Assembly: GCA_032622095.1 (NCBI GenBank)
Contig: CP136062.1
Coordinates: 162,868,875 to 162,932,874, forward strand
Length of the DNA stretch: 64,000 nucleotides
Source: Siphonodentalium dalli
Taxonomy: Eukaryota; Mollusca; Scaphopoda; Gadilida; Siphonodentaliidae
Reading direction: 5' to 3'
Position numbers and translations under genes: made by a program. Positions within the stretch are counted from its first letter, which is position 1. The number at the start of each line of letters is the position of its first letter. Below are positions 11,792-24,410 of this stretch, piece after piece. The notes beneath the pieces were generated by a model. That model was not told where the DNA came from, did not search any database, and was given only the letters and a program-made list of their open reading frames with translations.

Positions 11792-14700
11792 CGCGCCTAT
11801 TTTTTTTTTATCTAAGAACAATTACTCTAAACGATAAATAGAGGTACGAACGCGGCGAGTTTATAATACCACACCATATTTGCTCATCTTTTCGCTGGTA
11901 TAAGGACGATAGTTCTTCCCATGATTCGAGACAATACACGGGTGCCATTTGTGAAGAAAGATATTATCGTCGAACTACAATCTACAAAAGCATAAGAAAA
12001 GTAAAGACGGAGGTATGCCAGGAACACCATCGAATAACGATATATTCAGTCGATACGAAGATACTGAGTATGATCTAGATTGCATTTCTTATATCAGGAT
12101 CATTTTGATTCGTATAACACCGTGCAGATACGCTTTGTTAGCGCTTCCCAAATTTCCCCGTTGTATAATGACACTATTATATGCCTTTATGACCATAATT
12201 GAAACCCATCAGGGCTCATCGAGTGTCTTTTGATCAATTATTATCACATTTCACCAGTTCCAACATGACATGTACAACTTCCCCATCAACAATGTTGTCT
12301 AAATTGCCAAAACTGAGTGCATTTATGATGTTGCTTCATATCTGAGGATACCATGGGGTGTAATTTCATTGATTGCTACCACGCATCAAGGGTCAAAATA
12401 CAATACACATTTCTCCCGACCAAGGCCTCAGAAAGTGTCTTTTCATCTATTTTTATCATATTTCATGAGTTCCAGCATGGAATGTTCACCTTCACTAGCA
12501 AAACTGTTCCCTAAAATTGCATATGGACTACACATGGACTGTGGATTGATCTCTAGGGACCCAATGGTTGTAATTACATATATTTTAAAAACACATGGAG
12601 CTTAAGACATGAAATTTACAATTTTCCTGACCAAATTATGACCTACAATACACTATGAGTTCCCTTTATGTTCATAACTCAGTCATAAGGACTCAGGAAG
12701 TGTCTTTTTATCCATTTTATCACATTTCATGGGTTCCAACATGAAATGTTTACCTTCACTGCCGACATTGTGGCCTACAATTGAAAACTTGAGAACATTT
12801 ACGCTGTGTCTAGGCGACCGATGGGGTGTAATTACATTGATTGTTAAAACACATGTAGGATAAAATATGAAATTTACACTTTTCCTGACCAAATTATGGC
12901 TTACAATCTAGTATGAGATGCCGTTGTTGTCATAACTCAAAGTCATCAGAGCTCATTAAGTGTCTTATGATGCATGTTTATCACATTGGATGAGTTCCAA
13001 CATGAAATATACACTTTCCCTGGCAAGAATGTTGCCTAAAATTGCATAATTGAGTCAATTTATGCTCTAGGTTAATGTCCAGGGACACCACTCCCATGTC
13101 CCTTAATTCATTTTTTACCACAGATGAAGGGTCAAATATGAAATACATATTTCTCCTGACCAAATTATGGGGTACAATGGCACTATGAGATGACTTTATG
13201 TTCATAACTCAAATATATGAGGGCTCGTGAAGTGTCTTTACATCTATTTTTATCATATTTCATGAGTTCCAGGATGAAATATTCACCTTCACTAGCAATA
13301 TTGTTGTCTAAAATTGCAAACGTTTTCTCAAAATATGAGATATTGCGCGAACTGTTAGTGAGCTAATTGATTTTTGTGTCAAATTTTATCCAACATAGAC
13401 GAAAAAATTCAATAAATTTGAAGGACTTACTCGAAAACTTTAATTTTATTGTTTTTTTTTTATAAATGTGAGGGTTATTTTCACACTAGCTCTTGGATAT
13501 TCCTTCTTATGTCATCGTTTTTGTTTCAAAGTATTTGTTTTTTGTTGATAATTGACAACCCTGCATTATTTTGATCGAGAATGAAAAACAAAATATTGTA
13601 TTTTTATGCATTGGTTCGTTATGGTCCTAATATGAAACATTTTAACTCAAATGCTATATTATTTCGGTTAAATACAAGCTATGTTAACATTATTCTAGGA
13701 AATATTCATTTCTGCATCATTATATTTGCGATGATGAACACATTCACACATTAGACCGAATGGATTCGCACAAAGCCTTCCTTTATTATAAGACTTCGAT
13801 AGAAATTATATACGTTTTCTCAAATTATAAGATTTTGGTCCAAATTTCATTTAAATACTTGATTGTTGCTTCCAACTGTATTTCAAATAGACGAAATATT
13901 TCCATTTTATTTAAAACAGACGAAATATTTACAATGCTTATCAAGTAATTACATTGTTCTTCGATATTCGTTGTTAGATTATGGTTTTCTAACGTTTTAT
14001 GAAGAGTAGTACTCAAAATTATATATTCCTTTTTTTTCTGTCAGTGTAAAGAGGCAACATTCTGCATATGCATATCTTAAAGAGTGCTTATATACTTTAA
14101 CATTAAAGTATACATCATAACCCACATATTTGAACACATTACATTCGTGCATATAATGGCATATTGATAAGACACACCGGACCACCATAGATCTTATAGC
14201 GTACGTGGAACTGAATAGTTAACTATAGTAGAGGGCCTTTTTACTTGATTTAACAGTGAAAAGGGCACTTAATGTACATCATAATATAACGCACTAATAT
14301 GTATTGGATTTGCTTTAAGAAACACGGACGTATACATAAATCAGATACGTATACTTAGAACACATTCACTTCGTGTATATACTGAAGTATACCACGTATA
14401 TAGTCCACAAAGACATAGCCCTGCATGTGAAAACTCAGTTTAACTATACATTAAAGAGCGTTTATACGTGATTTACCTGTGAAAATGGAAATTTTTATAG
14501 ATCATATCACATAGAGGTACCGTACTTGCTTTAAGAATATGGACAGTTATAGGCACAATCATAACAACAATGGAGACCGGCGTTCTTACACAGAAATCAG
14601 TAATGTATGCACTAAAATGGTAACAACAATGAAAATATACACTGTGTGAACTGCCATAGACATCAGAACTATTAAGAATTTATGAGTTATCTCGCTTGTT

Positions 14701-17700
14701 TAGTTGCGATACATAATGCAATAATTTGAGTTACCAACAATAAAACAGTATTGACGCTATATATTCTCCATATACCGACGGTTTTAGACTATATTTCTAC
14801 TAATAATGCTATTAAATGAACGACAATTAAGAGAAATGAACTATGAATGCATATATGAAGTCAATATGTATACACGCGTCCACATAGCATGCCTTTTCCA
14901 GACCAATGTTTGATACCCCCCGTATAAAATAGAGCGTTTTGAGAAGAATATGTGAAATTAATATGCACATGTGTTCACATAGTAGGTCTTATCGTCATAT
15001 GAAACTGCCACGTAGTACATGCTTTGTTTCCTCTGTATAACGGACTAAATGTATAGGATGTACAATACATATAATTGGTGAAAAGAATACATGAAGTAAG
15101 TATTTATGCATTAGTCTACACCATATGGGCTCTTTATTGTCTCCATGTAATGGAGATTTTAGACTAAATTTCTTCTAATAATGCTATAAATGAACGATAA
15201 TAAAGAGAAATGAACGATTAAAGAATACATCAAGTAAATATGTATACACGCATCCACATAGTAGGTCTCTTCCAGACCAATGTTTTGATGCCTCTGTATT
15301 AACAGAGAGCTTGGAGTATATATGAATGAACGGTAAGGAATATGTGAAATTAATATAGACATGTGTTCGCATAGTAGCCCTATCGGGGGCATGTTTCCTT
15401 AAATGGTAGCAATAATGAAAATTTACACTGTGTATTACAACCCACTCAAGGCTTCAGAAATATTACTAATTTTTGTGCTGTGATCAGTTGTCTCGCTTGT
15501 TTAGCTGCGATACATGATTCAATAATTTCATTTACCGCCAATAAAGCAGTATTGACTGGTATTGACGCATTATTTTCTCAATATAACGGCGAGTTTAGAT
15601 TCCTACTAATAATGCTATAAATTAACGACAATAAAGAGAAATCGACGATTAAAGAGTACATCGAATAAATGTGTATACACGCCTTCCGCTCGTATGCCTT
15701 TTCCAGACCAATGGTTGATAACCCCCTACATAATAGAGCGTTTTGATAAGAAAATGTGTCCACATAGTAGGCCTTTCGTGACATGAGACTGTCACTTGGT
15801 ACAGACTGTCACTTGGTACATGCTTTGTTTCCTCTGTATAACAGCCTATCTTGATGGGAGTTATAATACATATAATTGATAAAAATAATGCATGAAGTAA
15901 GTATTTATACACTAGTCTACATAATATGGGCTCTTTAGTTTCTCCATTTAATGGAGATTTTAGAGTAATAATATGAATGAACTATGACTAGAATACATCG
16001 AAGAACCAGACACCAATGCCATACTCCTACCATCCATGGAGCAATTAATATACATGATATAAGACATAAAATACAACAGACAGTATCGTGTGCAACCGCT
16101 AAGATATCATATGAATGAACCGTCATACACAATGATGTTACAACCAAAACTGCCTTATGGACGAAATACTGGAACTGATTATACATTTGATACCCGACAT
16201 GTCATTCCACTCTATACATGGTCAGTTCGATATCTTGCGAAAGTGACGTGCACCTTTAAGGTATGTGACCAAAATGTGTTGTATTGTATTCTATATGACC
16301 ATTTCTGTAGTAAATAACGACACATCATTACTAGTGGGACTATGTGTGAAGCTCTTTGAATTAAATGAGCTTACTATGGTGGACATGTTTAACCAGATAC
16401 GTTCTTCAAATAAGAAAATGTTGGGATTTAAATTGAAGCTTAATTAGCCCTTCAAGCTTTCCAAATCAAGGTTATGGCGTGAAACAACCTGGAGAGAAAG
16501 ATTTTATTTAGTTACTAATGTGGGTTCAAATAGAAACACATGGCGAAGGCCATGATTCGAGCCTGTATGGCGCTTCATAGCCCAATAAAGGCGCGCCGAT
16601 GGGTGTGGTTAACTTTAATATGTCATGTGTAGACCAGAAGCCACGAGGAACCCATTGCTGTCCATGTCTGTACCCCATATATACTGCTATATGCAGTCGA
16701 CCTACCCAGGACCTCAGTTTCTCCTTTCCTGTATGGCTATTCCAAACCCATTTAGTGCAATGCGTTTGAAAATATACAGAGCGTTATTAAGAAGGATCGC
16801 TGATGCGTATAATATAACCAATATTTAGTCAAAATTTTAAGAAAACCCATTATTGAAACATTGCGTTTGATAGTGTAGGGATTTGACCATATAATGGTTA
16901 TCAGTGAAGTGATGACATGTGCACTAAATTACCTCAGTCAGTAAAGGCTAGTTCATACCATATGAGAACCACACTCACCACCCATGCCTATACCCAAACA
17001 AACACCATGGCGACAGCGAAACACTACGAAGCTTCTCCCCCACACGGACACTGTTGTCTTCCATGGATAATTTCTTATCCCATGTTGAGACCAAATTTCA
17101 GCCAAAGGGATCCCGTGGTTTCTGAGAAAATTATATTACAATTATGTACGGATGACGGACGAAGAGTGATTGGTTTTAGTTTCCACACAGATGTGTACCA
17201 ACACGTTTTGAGACTGATATAGATGAAGTGTCCCTTTTATTATTGTTACGATGTGAAGTTGGCTAGTTCATACCCGTAGTATCAGTTTCACTGGCCAGTG
17301 TCACTTAGAAACAATATTACGGATCATTGTCACATACAAAGGTCTTCAAAGGGAAGTCTATAATATGAGTAATATTTTCGCGGGCTTTTAAAGTTGTATA
17401 TATATATATATATAATAGGTGTGGCTTCACATTAGCAAAGATGTCCCAAGGAACATGCACACCATGAAAGGAGGAAATATTAATAATGAAGGATGTATTC
17501 TAAATACAGGGGGAGGGGGTAATTTAATTTGTTACAGTCAATGGAGCGATTAGGAATGAATAAATTATGGAAAACAAGATGTGAAGAGGCCTATATGACA
17601 TCTGTAGAGCGTGCTACCTATATGATATCTGTAGAGCGTGCTAACGGATTTAGTCATAGAAAGAGTAATATCCAAGATGGATGCCTCGTTCAAATTCTAT

Positions 17701-18771
17701 AGAGCCCATCTGGAGGTGCTACTAAACAAGGAATTTTTTCAAAAACTTGGAGATGAAAGTGGATATTCGAAGATTATGAGGGATTAGAAGTTGTAAGAAA
17801 AAGAAGAGCGAATAAAAACAGGAAGTGGTAGATAAAAAAGAGGGATAAAAAAAAGATAACAAAGAAAAAATTATAAATAAATAGAGGATATCCACCCTTT
17901 TTCAGTGGATATGGGTTATATCTCATGAGTGATGACAAAACATTGAATTTCCACGATATGATCAAATAATAAGCATGTGATACAACGTTTAGCCGATGGG
18001 TGTGGAGTCAGCCGGTAGGTTTCGCGAGGGATTGCGTCAGATTCCAATGACTCAGGCGTTGCGCCGGAAGTAGGGATTGCGCCAGATTCGAATGACTCAG
18101 GCATTGCGCCAGAAGTAGGGATTGCGTCAGATTCGAATGACAGGCATTGCAGGAGGCGGTGTTTCTTATGGGCTGGATCTTATTCTAGGGTTTAGGAGAC
18201 GTGTGTAGACCACTCAATATCCCCTCAGGTGTAGTGTGGAACCCTTAGAAGTGGCAGTGGGTTAGATATATTAAAAGACAGTTAATTTTAATTTAATTTT
18301 AAAGTATTTTTGAATTTTAGAAAAAGTTGAAGTTTTTTAAGTTTTTCATATTTTTTTAATTTATGAATTTTTTTCTGTTTTTCATTTTTGTTTCTTTTTG
18401 AAAAGTTTTTTAAGTTTTTTGAAATTTTTGAGTATTTTGAAGTTTTTAAACTTTTTTGAAATTTTTTGCGATTTTTGAAGTTTTTGAAGTTTTTGAAGTT
18501 TTTGAAGTTTTTGACGTTTTTGAAGTTTTTGAAATTTTTGAAATTTTTGAAGTTTTTGAATTTTTGAATTTTTTGTAAGTTTTCAATGCGAGTGTCACTT
18601 TAACATTATCCCATTGGATATAACCAACGGGTCATGTCCGGACATGCCCAACCGGTATACAAATAGACCGACGCGTGGGCGGAGAATATAGGTCAAACAC
18701 CATGTACTGCAGAGAATGTAGGTCAAACTGTCTAGACTGGCACCAAACAGGCGGGGTATCATCACATATGC
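11792..18771 (-). repeat. Right arm of the 14-kb palindrome
   Basis: This is the reverse complement of 4,783-11,763. The mirror sum is 23,555 from the centre to about 17,514 and 23,554 beyond it, because of the single homopolymer indel. Mirrored repeats include the tandem domains at 12,225-13,165 and 14,595-15,955 and the minisatellite at 18,294-18,579. The arm ends at 18,771 within 'catatgc'. The next bases, 'cgtctgaaaat', share nothing with the left flank 'cttttcaat'. All open frames in this arm repeat those of the other arm and are not independent evidence of coding. Confidence 0.9.
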
Positions 18772-19264
18772 CGTCTGAAAATATGAGTCTATACGTATTT
18801 CATGCAATTGAGTTCGTGTTTTGGTCAATTAACATCAACAACAGAAAAATGAACAATTACTTGATTTAATATGTAATCGTTGTTATAGTATTTCACTTTT
18901 CACAGAACACTATAATACATATAACTAAATGTATAACAACACGTAATAGGCATGATCATTTGTGTCAGTGATTGCCAGGCGTCAGTGATTTCTACGTTCA
19001 GTTGAATTATTCTACAGGGAAATCATTTCACTGCACGTAGAACAAATTGTCACTGACATCACATTCCCCAATCCGTGCAAATTTCACATATTCGCGTTTT
19101 TTTAAATGGAAACAGCTGCAGCATAATTTATCCGAAGTGCTTCGGATGGCAATGCTACTACTAAATCACGTCGATCCTATGGTCTTATTTTAAAAGTATT
19201 TTATTGAATACAAAACAGTTCTTACGTTATTACATATCATATATGTAACTAAATCCATGACATT
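18772..19264. other. Right flank of the palindrome with a short imperfect inverted repeat
   Basis: No gene is seen. An imperfect inverted repeat lies at about 18,973-19,057: 'tcagtgatttctacgt' pairs with 'acgtagaacaaattgtcactga'-type sequence. It could be a small MITE remnant. Confidence 0.35.
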
Positions 19265-20320
19265 ATATTCGAGGCGTTTGCCAAGGCTAACATCAAGATG
19301 ATGTACAAGATTTTGGGCATTCCATTCTTGCTATCTGCTCAAGGAGCAATGAGATATATCAGTGTTTGTCGTGCGTCAAATGTGTATCGTGCAGTTGAAT
19401 CATTCCACCTACAAGTCATGCTTAACATCCTAATGGACTATGCCAACCGTCTACGATACCTTATCAGCGAGCAGAAATCATGTATCCTGTCTATCAGCAG
19501 AAGGGACCCTGGACATACTTGGACTCTAAGCAACCACCGAATGCAGACCGTGACCAAAGCTACTCACCTCGGCATCACACGTGGCGGTTCATCTAAGCAT
19601 GGCACAAGCCTGGTGGCACAAGAACGCATCTCCGCAGCTAGACGATGCTCATATGCCATCCTAGGTGCTTGTTTTCACGGCATGAATGGTCTCAATCCAA
19701 AAGTCTCGGCACACCTCTTACGCTGCTACATTCTCCCTCGATTACTGTACGGCCTAGATGTAATAAATCTAAACAAAAAGGATAATTATGCAACAATTGG
19801 AAACTGTCTATACACAGAATGCCAAAACGCCTACAACATCTTCCAACAAGAACAGCTAACTGTGCATCTCTGCTTATGCTGGGTCTTATACCGATAGAAG
19901 GAGAAATCCATAAAAGGACGCTTAAAACATATGGTAATATTGTTCGTAACGAAGGCTCTGTGGAATGTCAGCTTGCTGCCAGACAACTTGCGACCAAAGG
20001 CGACACATCAAACAGCTGGTTCACAAAAGTCACCCGCCTTACCGAACTATATGACCTGCCATCTACTCATGATCTGGTAGCCTTCCCACTACCGAAACGT
20101 CTCTGGAAGAACATGGTGGACACAGCTATAGAAAAACACTGGTTGGGAGCCTTAAACGGGAAGCCATGGATAAATCGACCCTAACACAATTGAATCTACA
20201 AGACACTACTCCTGGCCATGTACACCAAATCTGGGAAGCTTGCGGATCCGAACCGTTCGCCACAACTACGGACCTGGCACTGAAAGGGTTAAAGCAATCT
20301 AGAGCTTGGTTAGGGAGGGT
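19265..20320 (+). pseudogene. Non-LTR retrotransposon (LINE) reverse transcriptase, 3' half, frameshifted
   Basis: The first frame (19,298-19,894) encodes a region after the catalytic YADD box, with LINE landmarks: a W-L-x(6)-VT-x-ATHLGI segment, ERISAARR..YAILGA, and LLRCYILPRLLYGLDVI. The frame then shifts: 19,819-20,184 carries RTANCASLLMLGLIPIEGEI followed by KR-rich and QLAARQL stretches. A third frame from 20,166 carries HQIWEACG, a C-terminal segment typical of the same LINEs. Order and spacing match one ORF2 C-terminal region with two frameshifts. The N-terminal RT motifs, the endonuclease and the final zinc-knuckle region are missing, so it is a dead 5'-truncated copy. The family within non-LTR elements cannot be fixed by eye. 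Confidence 0.8.
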
Positions 20321-20780
20321 TCAGACTTTTGGCAAATTTCACCGAAACTTAAGCGGGTGGGGGTAAAAAAAATTGCAAATCCAGATAAAACTAAATTGAG
20401 AGTGGATGTTATCGGTAGTATCTATGTGCAACTTTAGTGCGATTTTCTAAATTTTTGAGCAAACGAGTGTAGGATGTTGCAATGCCGTTGATTAAACTCT
20501 TATGACTAATGTGTATGTTTTTACGCAATTTTTTTATCTTAAACAAATGTGTGCAGTATATGTGTAGTTTCATATACGTACAGAAATTGTATAACAATTT
20601 GTACACAATAAATTGGTAAATTTATACACATTTATAGACAACTGTGTGCATAAAATCAACATATATCCCTTACATATTTCATCTAGATTCATACACACAA
20701 AGATCGTAGACAAAAAATGATATTTCAGTATACCGACCTGTGCATGGGTATAGTATTAATAATATATGCACTTTCATGGC
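20321..20780. other. Unassigned AT-rich stretch
   Basis: The only link seen is 'gggttcagacttttggcaaat' at about 20,318, similar to sequence near 26,577, which suggests a dispersed repeat starts where the LINE stops. No gene is visible. Confidence 0.35.
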
Positions 20781-20794
20781 GTACAATGGTATGT

Positions 20795-20995
20795 GGATCT
20801 CGGAAACGGGTGGAGCAATCGTCTTGAAATTTTGTATGTGAATGTATCTTGCCCCGGATACGAATTTTATCGGGTCGCCGAGCCCGTGCGACGCCAGCTT
20901 CGCGCATGCGCAGACCAGATATCGGAAACGGGTAGAGCTATCGACTTGAAATTTGGTTTTTGAATAACCCGAACAACGTCGGGCTCATCGGCTAG
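20795..20995 (+). mobile_element. Helitron fragment with intact 3' end
   Basis: It contains two copies of the module 'cggaaacgggtggagc' with 'gcgcatgcgcagac'. The end has a hairpin-forming 'cccgaacaacgtcggg', 11 bases and then CTAG followed by T, matching the Helitron 3' rule (hairpin about 11 nt before CTRR, A|T target). The 5' end is missing. Confidence 0.75.
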
Positions 20996-21428
20996 TCTAT
21001 TATATATTTTGAAGACCTCTGTCTGTCTGTATGTCCTTTATATAATCGAAAACGACTGCACCCATCGAGCTCAAATTTCGTATATAAGTGTAAAAACACA
21101 CGGGGATCGTCGACGTCGCGTTTTGAACAAGCTCTGAGCACAGATTCTCCACTCCCAATCATCAAAATCACCGCAATCGCCACTTCGGGGGGTTAAGGCA
21201 TCAACGATCTTTATATTGACCATATTCGGAGGTGTTAAGGATTAACGCTCATTATTACAATCGAAGCTGCTAAACGGCTACCCATGCGTAAAATACGGAT
21301 GAAAAACGAAACGCGGAATGCAATTATCTCGATTAAAAAGGCAGAATGGGTTGTTGTGTCATATATGTCCTAGGAACAGGGGAATTTTTCATCGGGTCAG
21401 TCTTTGAGGGACGGGTACCATGAATTAA
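20996..21428 (+). mobile_element. Helitron, 5' part, interrupted or truncated
   Basis: It starts TCTATTATATATTTTGAAG directly after the CTAG of the preceding unit, followed by (GTCT)n and a gene-free interior with 'aacgctca' and 'ttatctcgattaaaaaggca'. It is cut at 21,428 by the next Helitron 5' end, and no matching 3' end is found. Confidence 0.65.
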
Positions 21429-21659
21429 TCTCTTATATATTTTGAAGACCTCTGTTTGTCTGTCTGTATGTCACTCGACCGATCGGGACGAAACTTGGTA
21501 CGTGTGTGTAGTTTTACCAGGCGGTCGACGTTGTCGTATTGGCCAGCCCGTGCGGCGCCCGCTTCGCGCATGCGCAGACGAGATCTCGGAAACGGGTGGA
21601 GCTATCGACTTGAAATTTGGTTTTTGAATAGCCCGGACAACGTCGGGCTCATCGGCTAG
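21429..21659 (+). mobile_element. Small Helitron, 231 bp
   Basis: The 5' end TCTCTTATATATTTTGAAG follows an A. The 3' end is GCCCGGACAACGTCGGGC, 11 nt, CTAG, then T. The interior has one copy of the 'cgcatgcgcagacgagatct' module. It is non-autonomous with no coding sequence. Confidence 0.8.
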
Positions 21660-21661
21660 TG

Positions 21662-22711
21662 TCCTATATATTTTGAGACTTCCGTATATCTCCTATATAT
21701 TTTGAAGACCTTTGTCTGTCTGTCTGTATGTATGTCTGTATGTATGTATGTCATTGATACAAATCTACGATTCTCGACCGATCGGGACGAACTTGGTACG
21801 TGTGTGTATTTTGACCAGGCGGTCGTCAACGTCGTATTGGCGAGCCCGTGCGGCGCCCGCTTCGCGCATGCGCAGACGAGATATCGGAAGCGGGTGGAGC
21901 TATCGACTTGAAATTTGCTATGTGAATGTATCTTGCCCCGGATACGAATTTTATCGGGTCGCCGAGCCCGTGCGACGCAAGCTTCGCGCATGCGCAGACC
22001 AGATCTCGGAAACGGGTGGAGCTATCGACTTGAAATTTGGTTTTTGAATAGCCCGGACAACGTCGGGCTCATCGGCTAGTATATATATATATATGTGTGT
22101 ATGTGGGTACTTCATAGAATCGAAAACGGCTGGTCGGATCGAGCTCAAATTTCCTATCTAAGGGTAAAATCCCACGGATACCGTCGTTGTCGCATTTTGG
22201 AGAAGCTCAGAGCACCGCTTCTCCCTCCTAGTCACAAAAAATGGCACCATGGGGGGTTAACACACCAACGCTCCTTATATCTTCCATATTGGGAGATTTA
22301 ACCGGTTAACGCTCTTTATAGTCATCGACGTTGCTAAAAGATCACCTGTGTGTACGAAACTACGGATGCAAAACGCACCGCAACGGACAAATGCATTTAT
22401 CTCGATTAAAAAGGCAGAATTGATCTAAGAGGCGTAACTGTACATTTTTTATATCATCGTTGGATATCGGGTCAGTTTTTCCCGCCCGATGTACCTTAAA
22501 TCATACCTATTTTAGGGACGAGTACCGTGAATTAACTCATGAAAAAAAAAATGCGTGTTGTGTGATTCTTATGGCTGTCGTTCTTAGGAAGGGGGGGATT
22601 TCATCGGGTCACTTTTTCCGCCCGAAAAGGCCGAATTAACTCATTGAAAAAAAAAATTTTTTAAAATGTCATGTTCTGACCAACCACGCCAGTGGCGGGC
22701 TAACCTGCTAG
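21662..22711 (+). mobile_element. Helitron containing a nested Helitron
   Basis: It starts TCCTATATATTTTGAGACTT. It is interrupted after 27 bp by 21,689-22,079 and resumes with (TA)n, TGTGTGTATGTGGGTAC, in the same order as the uninterrupted sister unit starting at 22,712. The 3' end has the hairpin cgccagtggcg, then 'taacctg' and CTAG at 22,708-22,711, followed by T. Confidence 0.75.
21689..22079 (+). mobile_element. Nested small Helitron, 391 bp
   Basis: The 5' end is TCTCCTATATATTTTGAAG after an A. The 3' end is GCCCGGACAACGTCGGGC, 11 nt, CTAG, T. It holds two copies of the ~110-bp internal module. It is inserted in the TA-rich head of the Helitron at 21,662. Confidence 0.8.
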
Positions 22712-23711
22712 TCTCCTATAAATTTTGAGACTTCCGTATATATGTGTGTATATGTGTACTTTATAGAATCTAAAACGGCTGTGACTCTCAGTCACAAAAA
22801 ACGGCACTGCGGTGGTTAATCAAGTGATAATTTAATGAGCGTTTGTATATGACGCGTCGCTATAAAAGAGCGTTTGTTTACAATTCAACGCAACGTTATC
22901 GCTCGAAATTTAGCATCGAAAAAATTTATTATGCAGAGAGATATACGGGAACAATGCGTTTGAGTGCTTTCCTATGCGGAGAGATTTATTGGAAGTCATA
23001 ATACTTTTACAATTGGATCAGACGCAGTTCATTTACAATTCTTTGTGAATAGCAAGACTGCCATTCGTTCGAGTTGCTTTAGATCAAACAATATTCTCTG
23101 TCGCACTCATATTTCGTCATTTACGAATCCCCTGTAATCGACCTACTTTTAGAACGCAACACATGATACCAAACAAAATTACGTCGCGTTGGTGATGTGG
23201 TTCACGACGGGATTAATTGACTGTCCGCTCTTTGCGGTGACTATTGACCATCTCGTAAGGGTGGACAACCTCTGTCAGGGGCTGCTCAATGGCCACGGGC
23301 AGGTTAAACAAAATCATACCTCTTTTAGTGACGGGTATCATAATTTCTCTTGATTAAAAAGTCTGTCGTTCCTAGGAACAGGGAAGTTTTTCATCGTCTG
23401 GGTCTGGGCGTGTATAGACATGAGCGTGTTGTGTGATCTAAGAACGCGGATCGGGTAAGTTTTTCCGCCCTAGGTGATCTTCACCTTGAAACGGGTACCC
23501 ACAAATGATATATATTGATTGAGCTCAAACTTGCTACCTACGGGAAGTGTCGTGGACTGGTTAAATTGTGACCCCGACCGGACATTGACCTTGAAAATGA
23601 TCAATCCAAGGTAAAATCGGGTAAAAAACAAAAAATTTAATTAAAATATTAAAAAAATTAAAAATTGTCATTTTTCTGACGAACGCCGCCAGTGGCGGGC
23701 TAACCTGCTAG
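22712..23711 (+). mobile_element. Non-autonomous Helitron, 1,000 bp
   Basis: It starts TCTCCTATAAATTTTGAGAC immediately after the CTAG of the previous unit. It ends with hairpin cgccgccagtggcggg(c), 'taacctg' and CTAG at 23,708-23,711, followed by T. The interior contains 'cgctataaaagagcgt' and clauses such as 'aggaacagggaagtttttca' shared with neighbouring units. No coding frame is seen. Confidence 0.8.
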
Positions 23712-24314
23712 TCTACTATATATTTTGGGACTTCTGTCTGTCTGATTGTCTGTGTGTGTGTTAGCTATGGCCGGGAAAACTGCCAGACGGATTTTGACGA
23801 AATTTGATACCTAGGGATTATTTTGTCCAGGGAGTGTTTTGTACGGGTCAAATCGTGACCCCGACCTGACCTTGACCTTCAAAAAAGTCAATTCAAGGTC
23901 AAATCGGATAGAACAGTACTGATTTCGACGACATTTGATACCTAGAGGTACTTTTGTCTGGGGAGTCTTTTCGACGGGTCAAATCGTTATCCGACCCGAC
24001 CTTGACCTTCAAAAAGGTCAATTCAAGGTCAAATCGGATACCTAGGGGTACTTTTGTTTTGGACGGTCAAATCGTGACCCCGACCTGACCTCGATCTTCA
24101 AAATTGTCAATTCAAGGTCAAATCGCGAATTATGACGGGATTTCGACGAAATTTGATACCTAGGGTTACTTTTGTCCGAGGAGTGTTTTGGATGGGTCAA
24201 ATCGTGACCGCAACCTGAACTTGACCTTCAAAATGGTCAATTCAAGGTCAAATCGCGCAATTCGCCGAAAAGCAGAGGGGAAACAGCCCGGACGAAGTCG
24301 GGTCCACCAGCTAG
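23712..24314 (+). mobile_element. Non-autonomous Helitron with an internal tandem repeat, 603 bp
   Basis: It starts TCTACTATATATTTTGGGAC directly after the previous CTAG. Inside are about four units of roughly 120 bp carrying 'ccttgaccttcaaaaa', 'tcaattcaaggtcaaatcg' and 'atttgatacctag'. It ends with hairpin CCCGGACGAAGTCGGG, a short spacer and CTAG at 24,311-24,314, then T. Confidence 0.8.
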
Positions 24315-24410
24315 TTTAATATATAATTTCAAATAATATAAGGATTGTGTTCATATTCCATGGAAGTATAAAATTTCTGGCATTTCAGAAATTTAAATCC
24401 TAGGTATACT

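Noticed and set aside
16917-17222. 101-codon frame in the palindrome right arm and its mirror at 6,333-6,638
   Set aside because: Mirroring only repeats the same evidence; no motif, codon pattern or upstream signal supports it.
20725-22301. Arginine-rich frames (MREAGVARARRPDKIRIRGK...) repeated at 20.7-22.3 and 56.4-57.6 kb
   Set aside because: They are translations of the internal tandem modules of the small Helitrons, and appear in several frames on both strands.
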